Shown here piece after piece: positions 15,948 to 25,935 of a stretch of 64,000 bases of DNA. This stretch comes from Streptomyces alboflavus (GTDB lineage Bacteria > Actinomycetota > Actinomycetes > Streptomycetales > Streptomycetaceae), in the NCBI RefSeq assembly GCF_000716675.1, contig NZ_JNXT01000043.1, positions 7,998 through 71,997 on the forward strand, read 5' to 3'. Numbering within the stretch: position 1 is the stretch's first letter; each line of letters opens with the position of its first letter. A program made the translations under genes and the position numbers. The notes beneath the pieces were generated by a model. It saw only the letters and a program-made list of their open reading frames with translations. It was not told the DNA's origin and searched no databases.

Positions 15948-16610
15948 TTGCACCGCCGCCGTCGCTCCGCGCTCGTCCTCTCCGCCGCAGCCCTGCTCGC
16001 GGCCCCGCTCCTGACCGCCTGCGGCAACGATGCCCACCCCGGCGCCGCCGCGGTCGTCGGCGACCAGCGCATCACGGTCGCGCAACTGGAGAACCGGGTG
16101 AACGAGGTGCGTTCCGCACAGCGGGCCGCCCTGCCGGACGACAAGCAGTACGAGCAGGTCATCGCCAAGACCGGCGGTCTGACCCGCAGCACGCTGCACA
16201 CCATGGTCCTGGACAAGGTCCTGCACCGGGCCGCGCGTGACGCCGGGGTCGGCGTCACGCGCAAGGAGATCCAGACCATGCGCGGCCAGCTGGAGAAGCA
16301 GGCGGGCGGAAGGAAGGCCCTGGAGGCGGGCTGGCTCCAGCAGTACAGCGTCGCGCCCGAGCACCTCGACGACAGCATCCGCACGGAGATCGAGGCCCAG
16401 AAGCTCGCCCGCGCGCTCGGCGCCGACATGAACGCCCAGGACGGCCAGAACACCTTCTGGGCCACGCTGTCCAAGACCTCCAAGAAGCTCGACGTCGACC
16501 TGAACCCGCGGTACGGCACCTGGGACGTCAAGACCAGCAAGCGCACCGACCTGCGCACGCCGTGGGTGCGCGAGGTGTCGGGCGGCGGCTCGACGCGGGC
16601 GGAGGCCTAG
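15948..16610 (+). CDS. SurA-like lipoprotein (peptidyl-prolyl isomerase N-domain family)
   Basis: This 220-residue lipoprotein begins LHRRRRSALVLSAAALLAAPLLTACGND, with lipobox LTAC. The mature part starts AAVVGDQRITVAQLENRVNEVR, the SurA_N signature of extracytoplasmic chaperones, followed by helical segments. No parvulin domain is recognised, so it is a chaperone-like rather than a catalytic family member. The TTG at 15948 is chosen because GGGAGG lies 5 bases before it and upstream codons are not conserved-looking. From memory it corresponds to SCO3101. Confidence 0.8.
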   Translation: MHRRRRSALVLSAAALLAAPLLTACGNDAHPGAAAVVGDQRITVAQLENRVNEVRSAQRAALPDDKQYEQVIAKTGGLTRSTLHTMVLDKVLHRAARDAGVGVTRKEIQTMRGQLEKQAGGRKALEAGWLQQYSVAPEHLDDSIRTEIEAQKLARALGADMNAQDGQNTFWATLSKTSKKLDVDLNPRYGTWDVKTSKRTDLRTPWVREVSGGGSTRAEA

Positions 16611-16730
16611 GGCCTGTCCGATGGGTCGGCGTGGCGTCGCGGCGGAAGCCGGGCGGGGCGGACGGGGAAGGCGACCGTCGTCGCCGCGACCGCTGAGGGC
16701 GATGTCAGTGGCTTGGGTTACGTTCGAGGC

Positions 16731-17717
16731 GTGAACGAGATCGAGACCGGCCGAGTCGTGCTGCTCACCACCAGCCACCGCGTCGCCCCCGGCCTGCTGT
16801 CCTGGACGGCCTGGCGGCTGCTGCACGACGCCGACGAGGTTCTGTGCGCCGACGCCGCCCACCCGCAGCTGCCGTATCTCCGCGAGGCGGGCGTCGAGGT
16901 CAAGCAGGCCTCGCCGACCGCCGAGGAGCTGGTGGACGCGTGCGCCGGCGGCCGCACGGTCCTGGTGATCGCCACGGCCGAGGGTGACCGCCCGCTCACC
17001 GACGGCCTGGCGCGGCTCGCGGGCTCGGGCCGGGTCGCGATGCCGGACCTGGAGCTGCTCCCCGGTTCGTACGACCTGCCGGGCGCCCGCCTCCTCGACC
17101 TGGTCCAGGTCATGGACCGCATCCGCGCCGAATGCCCCTGGTCATCGCGCCAGACCCACCAGAGCCTCGCGAAGTACGGCATCGAGGAGGCGTACGAACT
17201 CGTCGAGGCCATCGAGGACGGCGACAAGGACGAACTCCGCGAGGAACTGGGCGACGTCCTCCTCCAGGTCGTCTTCCACGCACGCATCGCCGAGGAGGAC
17301 GAGGACGCCCCGTTCTCCCTCGACGACGTCGCGGCCACCATCGTGGACAAGCTGATCCACCGCCACCCCCACGTCTTCGGCGACGAGACGGCGACCACCC
17401 CCGAAGAGGTCAAGGCCCACTGGCTCCGCACCAAGGCGGTGGAGAAGCAACGCGACTCCGTCACCGACGGCATCCCCCTCGGCCAGCCCGGCCTGGCCCT
17501 GGCCGCGAAACTGTCCTCCCGAGTCCGCACGGCGGGCCTGGAGGTTCCCCTCCCCAAGGGAGAGGGCGTCGGGTACGAACTGCTGGCGATGGCCCTCCGA
17601 GCAGAGGCAGAGGGCACGGACCCGGAGGCGGCCCTGCGGGCGGCGGCACGGGCGTACCGGGACGCGATCCTGACGACGGAGGCCGAGGGGGGAAATTCCA
17701 GCCCGTCCGGCGTTTGA
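16731..17717 (+). CDS. mazG: MazG-family nucleoside triphosphate pyrophosphohydrolase
   Basis: This 328-residue cytosolic enzyme hydrolyses non-canonical or excess NTPs. The MazG domain starts near residue 125: LLDLVQVMDRIRAECPWSSRQTHQSL, the metal-binding EEAYELVEAI, then EELGDVLLQVVFHARI, and further on DKLIHRHPHVFGD. The N-terminal 120 residues resemble a degenerate tetrapyrrole-methylase-like domain, as in the YabN layout. GTG 16731 follows TACGTT by 6 bases, so the message may be leaderless. The last residues (SPSGV) and the TGA stop come from element A, which abuts the gene. Confidence 0.9.
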   Translation: MNEIETGRVVLLTTSHRVAPGLLSWTAWRLLHDADEVLCADAAHPQLPYLREAGVEVKQASPTAEELVDACAGGRTVLVIATAEGDRPLTDGLARLAGSGRVAMPDLELLPGSYDLPGARLLDLVQVMDRIRAECPWSSRQTHQSLAKYGIEEAYELVEAIEDGDKDELREELGDVLLQVVFHARIAEEDEDAPFSLDDVAATIVDKLIHRHPHVFGDETATTPEEVKAHWLRTKAVEKQRDSVTDGIPLGQPGLALAAKLSSRVRTAGLEVPLPKGEGVGYELLAMALRAEAEGTDPEAALRAAARAYRDAILTTEAEGGNSSPSGV

Positions 17718-17800
17718 GGACGAGGCGCGCAGCGCCGACCAGGGGGGTCCAGGGGGCGCGGCCCCCGGTTTCGGAGAAGGGGCGGGACTGGGGCGCACCG
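17701..17800 (+). repeat. Dispersed repeat, element A
   Basis: This is a forward copy beginning GCCCGTCCGGCGTTTGAGGA, with the hairpins GGCGCGCAGCGCC and GGGGGCGCGGCCCCC and the tail GAGAAGGGGCGGGACTGGGG. It supplies the mazG stop codon and ends about 28 bases before the P450 start, so the P450 -35 region lies at its right edge. Confidence 0.9.
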
Positions 17801-17828
17801 CGCGGCCACAGCCGGATACCGTCGATCC

Positions 17829-19100
17829 ATGCACGACCAGCCCCAGCCAGCGCCCCCCACCGCCCCGGACCTCTTCACGTGGGAGTTCGCGTCCAACCCC
17901 TACCCCGCGTACGCCTGGCTCCGCGACCACGCCCCCGTGCACAGGACCACTCTCCCCAGCGGGGTGGAGGCCTGGCTGGTCACCCGCTACGCCGACGCCC
18001 GGCAGGCCCTCGCCGACCAGCGGCTGTCCAAGAACCCCGCGCACCACGACGAGCCCGCGCACGCGAAGGGCAAGACGGGCATCCCGGGCGAGCGCAAGGC
18101 CGAGCTGATGACGCATCTGCTCAACATCGACCCGCCGGACCACACCCGCCTGCGCCGTCTGGTGTCGAAGGCGTTCACGCCCCGCCGGGTCGCCGAGTTC
18201 GCCCCGCGCGTGCAGGAGCTGACGGACCAGCTCATCGACGCGTTCCTGGACAAGCCCGAGGAGCAGGGCACCGCCGACCTCATCCACGAGTTCGCCTTCC
18301 CCCTCCCCATCTACGCGATCTGCGACCTGCTCGGCGTCCCGCGCGAGGACCAGGACGACTTCCGGGACTGGGCGGGCATGATGATCCGGCACGGCGGCGG
18401 CCCGCGCGGCGGCGTCGCACGCTCGGTGAAGAAGATGCGCGGCTACCTCGCGGAACTCATCCACCGCAAGCGCAGCGACCCCGGAGACGACCTCATCTCC
18501 GGTCTCATCCGCGCCTCCGACCACGGCGAGCACCTCACCGAGAACGAGGCCGCCGCCATGGCCTTCATCCTGCTCTTCGCCGGGTTCGAGACGACCGTGA
18601 ACCTCATCGGGAACGGGACGTACGCACTCCTGACGCACCCCGACCAGCGCGCCCGGCTCCAGCAGTCCCTCGCCGCCGGGGACACCGGCCTCCTGGAGAC
18701 CGGCGTCGAGGAACTGCTCCGCTTCGACGGCCCCGTGGAGCTGGCCACGTGGCGCTTCGCCACCGAGCCGCTGCGCATCGGCGGCCAGGACATCGCCGCG
18801 GGCGACCCCGTCCTCGTCGTCCTCGCCGCCGCCGACCGCGACCCGGCCCGCTTCCCCGACCCGGACCTCCTCGACCTGTCCCGGACCGACAACCAGCACC
18901 TCGGATACGGCCACGGCATCCACTACTGCCTCGGCGCCCCGCTGGCCCGGCTTGAGGGCCAGACGGCGCTCGCGACCCTGCTCCGCAGGCTGCCCGACCT
19001 GCAACTGGCCGTCGATCCGGAGGAGTTGAGGTGGAGGGGCGGGCTCATCATGCGTGGCCTGCGGACCTTGCCGGTGACGTTCACGCCGCCCGCCCGCTGA
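17829..19100 (+). CDS. Cytochrome P450, CYP107-like
   Basis: This 423-residue soluble class I monooxygenase has I-helix LLFAGFETTVN (near 251-258), the K-helix ExxR in EELLR, and heme loop LGYGHGIHYCLGAPLARLE with proximal Cys367. It is very similar in context and sequence pattern to S. coelicolor CYP107U1 (SCO3099), which from memory affects sporulation and antibiotic production. No ferredoxin or reductase gene is adjacent, so it must use general redox partners. TACCGT at 17817-17822 lies 6 bases before the ATG, suggesting a leaderless transcript. Substrate unknown. Confidence 0.9.
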   Translation: MHDQPQPAPPTAPDLFTWEFASNPYPAYAWLRDHAPVHRTTLPSGVEAWLVTRYADARQALADQRLSKNPAHHDEPAHAKGKTGIPGERKAELMTHLLNIDPPDHTRLRRLVSKAFTPRRVAEFAPRVQELTDQLIDAFLDKPEEQGTADLIHEFAFPLPIYAICDLLGVPREDQDDFRDWAGMMIRHGGGPRGGVARSVKKMRGYLAELIHRKRSDPGDDLISGLIRASDHGEHLTENEAAAMAFILLFAGFETTVNLIGNGTYALLTHPDQRARLQQSLAAGDTGLLETGVEELLRFDGPVELATWRFATEPLRIGGQDIAAGDPVLVVLAAADRDPARFPDPDLLDLSRTDNQHLGYGHGIHYCLGAPLARLEGQTALATLLRRLPDLQLAVDPEELRWRGGLIMRGLRTLPVTFTPPAR

Positions 19101-19267
19101 CGGGGGAGCGGCACCTGCCTGACGTACCGTCAAGACTGTGACTTTCACGTGATCTGCGCTGCATCGACTTGTGACTGACGTTCGACTGCGGCTACGTTCA
19201 CGACGGCTCGGCACCCCTCGGCACCACGTGTCGCAGCTGTTCTTGTCGTCGCTCGAAAGGCACGTGC

Positions 19268-20362
19268 ATGCTCTCCGGCCAAGGCCGTCACCGCCGTCCC
19301 CGTCAGGCCCCGGCGATCGTCGTCGCGGCGGGCGTCACGGGATCCGCCATCGCCATTCCGCTGCTCGGCGCCACGGGCGCGCACGCCGCCGACGCCTCGA
19401 CGTGGGACAAGGTCGCGGAGTGCGAGAGCGGCGGCGCGTGGAGCGCCAAGGGTGACGGGTACTACGGCGGTCTGCAGCTGACGCAGGAGACCTGGGAGAG
19501 CTACGGCGGCCTCGCGTACGCGCCGAGCGCCGACCAGGCCAGCCGCTCCCAGCAGATTGCCGTCGCCGACAAGGTCCTCGCCGACCAGGGCCCGTCCGCG
19601 TGGCCGAACTGCGGCCCGGCCGCGGGCCTCAGCAAGGGCGGCGCGGCCGCCGACGTCGACCCGGGCCTCCCGCCCGCCCCGTCGAAGCCCGCGGAGCCGT
19701 CCGACGAGTCCAAGGACGAGAAGGGCGGCAAGGGCGCCGAGAAGGGCGACAAGGGTACCGAGGACGCCGCCGACGCCAAGGACAAGGACCGCGGCGCGGA
19801 CGCCGAGGACGGCACGGGCAAGGAAGGCGGCAAACACCGCAAGCCCGACAACAGCGGCTCGGCCGACAAGAGTGACGAACGCGACAAGGGTGGACAGAAG
19901 GGCGAGAAGGGTACGGGGGGCGCGGAAGACGGGGACGGCAAGTCCGGCGACCGCGGCACCACTTCGCCCGACGCCGAGTCCGACCCGGGCCGTGAGCCGT
20001 CCGGCGCCGACGACTCCGCGGAGGGCTCCGAGGACTCGTCCGACGCTCCGTCCGGCCGCCACCGCGGCTCCAGCGCCGACGAGGCCGACGGGGCGGAGAA
20101 GGGCGGCGCGGGCTCCGCGGGCCGCCACGCGTCGCGCGGTGAAGGACGCGACCCACGCGGCGCCACCGACCCCGCGGGCACCTACACGGTCCGCTCCGGC
20201 GACAACCTCTCGCAGATCGCCGACCGGCACGACCTTGACGGCGGCTGGTCCACTCTCTACGCGGAGAACAAGCGCACCGTGGGCGGTGACCCGGATCTCA
20301 TCCTCCCCGGTCAGCGCCTCGACCTGAGCGAGGAAGAGGCCGCGGAGGCGGACCGGAAGTAA
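19268..20362 (+). CDS. Secreted resuscitation-promoting factor (Rpf) with LysM
   Basis: This 364-residue secreted muralytic protein has a signal peptide ending GATGAHA (about residue 41). The Rpf lysozyme/lytic-transglycosylase-like domain occupies about 43-118 ([13 protein letters not shown], catalytic Glu in CESGG, then [18 protein letters not shown] and WPNCG). A roughly 185-residue linker made almost wholly of Gly, Asp, Glu, Lys and Ser follows, then a C-terminal LysM ([16 protein letters not shown]...[10 protein letters not shown]). It lies directly before a second rpf gene. The unusually long charged linker could span the cell wall. Confidence 0.9.
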   Translation: MLSGQGRHRRPRQAPAIVVAAGVTGSAIAIPLLGATGAHAADASTWDKVAECESGGAWSAKGDGYYGGLQLTQETWESYGGLAYAPSADQASRSQQIAVADKVLADQGPSAWPNCGPAAGLSKGGAAADVDPGLPPAPSKPAEPSDESKDEKGGKGAEKGDKGTEDAADAKDKDRGADAEDGTGKEGGKHRKPDNSGSADKSDERDKGGQKGEKGTGGAEDGDGKSGDRGTTSPDAESDPGREPSGADDSAEGSEDSSDAPSGRHRGSSADEADGAEKGGAGSAGRHASRGEGRDPRGATDPAGTYTVRSGDNLSQIADRHDLDGGWSTLYAENKRTVGGDPDLILPGQRLDLSEEEAAEADRK

Positions 20363-20462
20363 GCGTCGTGGGGCGGAAATTGACTGGCAGTTCGGGGTGA
20401 ATGTCCGGTTTAAAGACGGTGAGAGGCAAGTGAGAGATGGGTCTCAGAAGCCCTGATCGTCT

Positions 20463-20492
20463 TTGAAATTCCGGTGATTGCCTGTCTACGGT
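20463..20492 (+). promoter_or_regulatory. Predicted promoter of the riboswitch-rpfA transcript
   Basis: TTGAAA (20463-20468), an 18-base spacer and TACGGT (20487-20492) form a good vegetative-type promoter. It would start RNA near 20499, just ahead of the riboswitch aptamer. Confidence 0.5.
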
Positions 20493-20528
20493 CGTGACCG
20501 CTCGCCACAGCGGGCCCCGCCGGTCGGT

Positions 20529-21473
<945 letters not shown>

Positions 21474-21560
21474 GCCTGAGCCCGACCCGCGCCCTGTCCG
21501 GTCCGTCCGGGCAGGGCCGCCGCTCCGCCCCGCGGAGCACCCCCGTCCCCACGGGTCTCC

Positions 21561-21601
21561 CTCGCCCCGGTGCGCGTATCCCCCGTACGCACCGGGGCGA
21601 G
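21561..21601. terminator. Terminator hairpin between rpfA and eno
   Basis: A perfect 14-bp stem (CTCGCCCCGGTGCG at 21561-21574 and its complement at 21588-21601) encloses a 13-base loop. There is no T-run, as usual for Streptomyces. In the rest of this gap (21474-21879) I see only a possible -10, TTAGGCT at 21766-21772, for eno. Confidence 0.7.
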
Positions 21602-21795
21602 GTGCTGTCCGGGGGCGGCCGTGCGGGGCTCCCCGGGCGTCCCCGAGTACGCCCAGGGCGAAGCTACCGGCCGGTAAGAACCTGCGGTTCCGTCCTGATT
21701 CCCAGGGAATTGGCCCGATGGCCGTCCCACGGGGCGGGCGGTCGGCTGGCCGAAGCTCCCGGGCCCGTTAGGCTCAGGAGACGCAGGGCCGATGA

Positions 21796-23160
<1,365 letters not shown>

Positions 23161-23202
23161 GCGGTCCTCACGGCTGACAGCCCGAAGGCCTAGCCAGTCG
23201 TA

Positions 23203-23247
23203 CGTACGTCCCCGTACTCGGTCCCGTACCGTGTGCGGGGACGTACG
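23203..23247. terminator. Hairpin between eno and the DivIC-like gene
   Basis: A 12-bp perfect stem (CGTACGTCCCCG at 23203-23214, complement at 23236-23247) has a 21-base loop. It could terminate or attenuate eno transcription before the next gene, whose start lies 23 bases on. Confidence 0.5.
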
Positions 23248-23270
23248 CGTGTACTGGGGAGGCGAGACAC

Positions 23271-23765
23271 ATGGCCGGGAAAGTCCGGGACAAGGACCGG
23301 TTCTCCACGGCGACCCGGCTGCGGCTGCTCGGCGAGCAGACCGCGGAGCGCGTCTACCGCTCGCAGACCAAGCGGCAGGCCCGCCGCTCCCGGCTCACCG
23401 GCCGCGCCGCGCTCCTCGTGCTCGTCGTCTGCTCGCTGGTCGTGGCGCTCGCCTACCCGATAAGGCAGTACGTGTCGCAGCGCGCCGACATCGCCGAGCA
23501 GCGGCAGAAGCAGTCCGAGCACCGCGAGAACGTGGAGCGGCTGCGCGACGAGAAGGCCCGCTGGCAGGACGACGCGTACGCCGAGCAGCGCGTCCGGGAC
23601 CGGCTGCACTATGTGATGCCGGGCGAGACCGGGTTCACCGTCATCGACCCGGCGGCCGCGGAGGACCACCGCGGTGACGAGGCGGCGGCGGACCGGCCCT
23701 GGTACGCGAACGTCTGGGACGGCGTCGACGAGGCCGACGCCGCCGATCGCGCCGACGACAATTGA
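23271..23765 (+). CDS. Septum formation initiator, DivIC/FtsB family
   Basis: This 164-residue bitopic division protein has a basic cytoplasmic N-terminus and a single membrane span (AALLVLVVCSLVVALAYPI, about 46-64). An extracytoplasmic coiled coil follows (ADIAEQRQKQSEHRENVERLRDEKARWQDDAYAEQRVRDRLHYVMPGE), with the family-typical VRDRLHYVMPGE. It acts with FtsL/FtsQ-type partners at the septum. It is located eno-divIC-DUF501-ppx, the usual actinobacterial cluster. Confidence 0.9.
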   Translation: MAGKVRDKDRFSTATRLRLLGEQTAERVYRSQTKRQARRSRLTGRAALLVLVVCSLVVALAYPIRQYVSQRADIAEQRQKQSEHRENVERLRDEKARWQDDAYAEQRVRDRLHYVMPGETGFTVIDPAAAEDHRGDEAAADRPWYANVWDGVDEADAADRADDN

Positions 23766-23798
23766 CACTCCCCGTTCAGTACGAACCGAAAGACAGGC

Positions 23799-24323
23799 AT
23801 GCAGACGCCCCCGCCCCAGACCGAGCCCACCGCGCCCACGGACGCCGACATCGCCGCGTTCCAGGAGCAGCTCGGACGCCCGCCGCGCGGGCTGCGCGCG
23901 ATCGCCCACCGCTGTCCCTGCGGCAACCCGGACGTGGTCGAGACGGCGCCGCGGCTGCCCGACGGCACGCCGTTCCCCACGACGTACTACCTCACGTGTC
24001 CGCGGGCCGCGTCCGCGATCGGGACGCTGGAGGCCAACGGCGTGATGAAGGAGATGACGGAGCGGCTCGGCACCGATCCCGATCTTGCCGCCGCGTACCG
24101 GGCCGCCCACGAGGACTACATCGCGCGGCGCGACTCCATCGAGGTCCTCGAAGGGTTTCCCTCGGCCGGGGGCATGCCGGACCGCGTGAAGTGCCTGCAC
24201 GTCCTCGTCGCCCACTCGTTGGCCGCGGGCCCCGGTGTGAATCCCCTCGGCGACGAAGCGATCGCTCTCCTGCCGGAGTGGTGGCGCAAGGGGCCGTGCG
24301 TGGGCAACGCCGACCCCGCCTGA
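23799..24323 (+). CDS. DUF501 family protein
   Basis: This 174-residue cytosolic protein with no known activity has conserved features: LGRPPRGLRAIAHRCPCGNPDVVETAPRLPDGTPFPTTYYLTCPRA, with a Cys cluster (CPCG and CP) that may bind metal, and GGMPDRVKCLHVLVAHSLAAGPGVNPLGDEA. It sits 33 bases after the DivIC-like gene and before Ppx/GppA, a context conserved across actinobacteria. Confidence 0.88.
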   Translation: MQTPPPQTEPTAPTDADIAAFQEQLGRPPRGLRAIAHRCPCGNPDVVETAPRLPDGTPFPTTYYLTCPRAASAIGTLEANGVMKEMTERLGTDPDLAAAYRAAHEDYIARRDSIEVLEGFPSAGGMPDRVKCLHVLVAHSLAAGPGVNPLGDEAIALLPEWWRKGPCVGNADPA

Positions 24324-24420
24324 CCCGGCACCGGGGTGACCCTGCCCACCGCTCCGCGGCGGGCATTCCCCACCCGCCCACCCTTACTACCTCCGGTGCG
24401 CCGCGGCTTCACCCAGAGGG

Positions 24421-24468
24421 CGATGGGGGTCCCCCCTGCTCGAGCGAAGTCGAGAGCTTGGGGGAGGG
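24421..24468 (+). repeat. Small palindromic element B
   Basis: This is a 48-base element: CGATGGGGGTCCCCCCTGCT, an inner CTCGAGCGAAGTCGAGAG hairpin, then CTTGGGGGAGGG. The ends pair (GGGGTCCCCC against GGGGGAGG), as does the middle. Related copies lie inside the permease pseudogene at 44321-44363 and 44625-44662. Here it sits harmlessly in the gap before the Ppx gene. Confidence 0.8.
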
Positions 24469-24569
24469 TGGGCACAGCCCACGTGCCGGGCGCCCGGAGT
24501 GCAACGCCCGCTCGGCCCGCCCGGGCTCCCCGGGTGTTCCGGGCACCGTAACGACAAGGAGAACCCCCG

Positions 24570-25514
24570 ATGACCCGCGTGGCCGCCATCGACTGCGGTA
24601 CGAACTCGATCCGCCTGCTCGTGGCCGACGCCGACCCCGAGACGGGGCAACTCGTCGACCTGGACCGCCGGATGGAGATCGTCCGCCTGGGCCAGGGCGT
24701 GGACCGGACGGGGCGGCTCGCCCCGGAGGCGCTGGAGCGGACGTTCGCGGCCTGCCGCGAGTACGCCGAGGTCATCAAGGAACACGGCGCGGAGCGCCTC
24801 CGCTTCGTCGCCACCTCCGCCTCCCGCGACGCCGAGAACAGAGACGACTTCGTCCGCGGCGTCCTGGACATCCTCGGCGTCGAACCGGAGGTGATCAGCG
24901 GCGACCAGGAGGCCGAGTTCTCCTTCACGGGCGCGACCAAGGAGCTGACGGGCCACCCGGACATGGCGGGCCCGTACCTCGTCGTCGACATCGGCGGCGG
25001 CTCCACGGAGTTCGTCGTCGGCGACGACCACGTGCGCGCGGCCCGCTCCGTGGACGTCGGCTGCGTGCGGATGACGGAGCGCCACCTCGTCCGGGACGGC
25101 GTGGTCCTCGCCGACCCGCCCACCGAGGCCCAGCTGGCCGCGATCCGCGCAGACGTCGAGGCGGCCCTGGACCTCGCGGAGGAGACGGTCCCGCTGCGCG
25201 AGGCCCACACCCTCGTGGGCCTCGCGGGCTCGGTCACCACGGTCGCGGGCATCGCGCTCGGCCTGGACGCGTACGACTCCGCGGCGATCCACCACTCCCG
25301 CTTCCCGTACGCCCGCGTGGCGGAGATCGCCGACATGCTGGTGCGCTCCACGCACGCCGAGCGCGCGGCGATCCCCGTGATGCATCCGGGACGGGTGGAC
25401 GTCATCGCCGCGGGCGTGCTCGTCCTGCTCGCGATCATGGAGCGGGCCGGGGCAGCCGAACTGGTCGTGAGCGAGCACGACATCCTCGACGGGATCGCCT
25501 GGTCGATCGCCTGA
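24570..25514 (+). CDS. Ppx/GppA-family exopolyphosphatase
   Basis: This 314-residue enzyme of the ASKHA fold degrades polyphosphate and/or pppGpp. Phosphate 1 motif AAIDCGTNSIRLLVAD, RFVATSASRDAENRDDFV, and phosphate 2 motif LVVDIGGGSTEFVVG are present, as is GLAGSVTTVAG. It is shorter than E. coli Ppx, lacking the C-terminal HD-like domain, as is normal for actinobacterial homologues. An RBS (AAGGAG) precedes ATG 24570. Confidence 0.9.
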   Translation: MTRVAAIDCGTNSIRLLVADADPETGQLVDLDRRMEIVRLGQGVDRTGRLAPEALERTFAACREYAEVIKEHGAERLRFVATSASRDAENRDDFVRGVLDILGVEPEVISGDQEAEFSFTGATKELTGHPDMAGPYLVVDIGGGSTEFVVGDDHVRAARSVDVGCVRMTERHLVRDGVVLADPPTEAQLAAIRADVEAALDLAEETVPLREAHTLVGLAGSVTTVAGIALGLDAYDSAAIHHSRFPYARVAEIADMLVRSTHAERAAIPVMHPGRVDVIAAGVLVLLAIMERAGAAELVVSEHDILDGIAWSIA

Positions 25515-25610
25515 GGGCCTCGTACGGCGATCGGCTGAGCGTTCCGGACCCCTTCTGAGCGGCCCGGAGGGGGGTTGGAACGCTTCCTTCCGGGGCTCCG
25601 CCGAGAAAGT

Positions 25611-25628
25611 TCGTGAAGTTCTTCACAA
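25611..25628. promoter_or_regulatory. Rex (redox) operator upstream of the NADH dehydrogenase gene
   Basis: TCGTGAA-GTTC-TTCACAA matches the actinobacterial Rex consensus (TTGTGAA-N4-TTCACAA) at 13 of 14 positions. It lies about 310 bases before the type II NADH dehydrogenase. A weaker Rex-like site lies at 25884-25901 (11 of 14). A GCGTTCC/GGAACGC stem at 25539-25583 may end the preceding gene. TTGACA occurs at 25793. Nothing else was seen in the 25515-25935 gap. Confidence 0.7.
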
Positions 25629-25935
25629 GGAAATCGGCCCTGTTGGGCGAGGTTTTGAGGAGTTCGGCCCGGGAACGGGCGAGGTACGGGCCCGCGGGCG
25701 GGCGCGGGGAGTGCTTCCGGGGCGTTGCCGGGGTGTGAACCAAGGGGTGGTCCACCGGGCGCCGGAGTCAGGAGCGGCAGCTCACGAGGGGTTGACAACG
25801 ACTCGCGTGGGGCGGTGGTTCCCCCGTGAGGTCATGACCTCCGTCACGTGGGCGGCGAAGTGTAGCAGAGGCCCCACCCATGCTTGTGAAGGGGCGCACG
25901 AGCGACCCCCGGGGAGGGGGTGGATACTCGATGGC

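Noticed and set aside
20363..20528. A second structured RNA before the c-di-AMP riboswitch
   Set aside because: The AT-richer stretch around 20400-20490 fits a promoter (TTGAAA-18-TACGGT); I found no conserved aptamer blocks or long stems.
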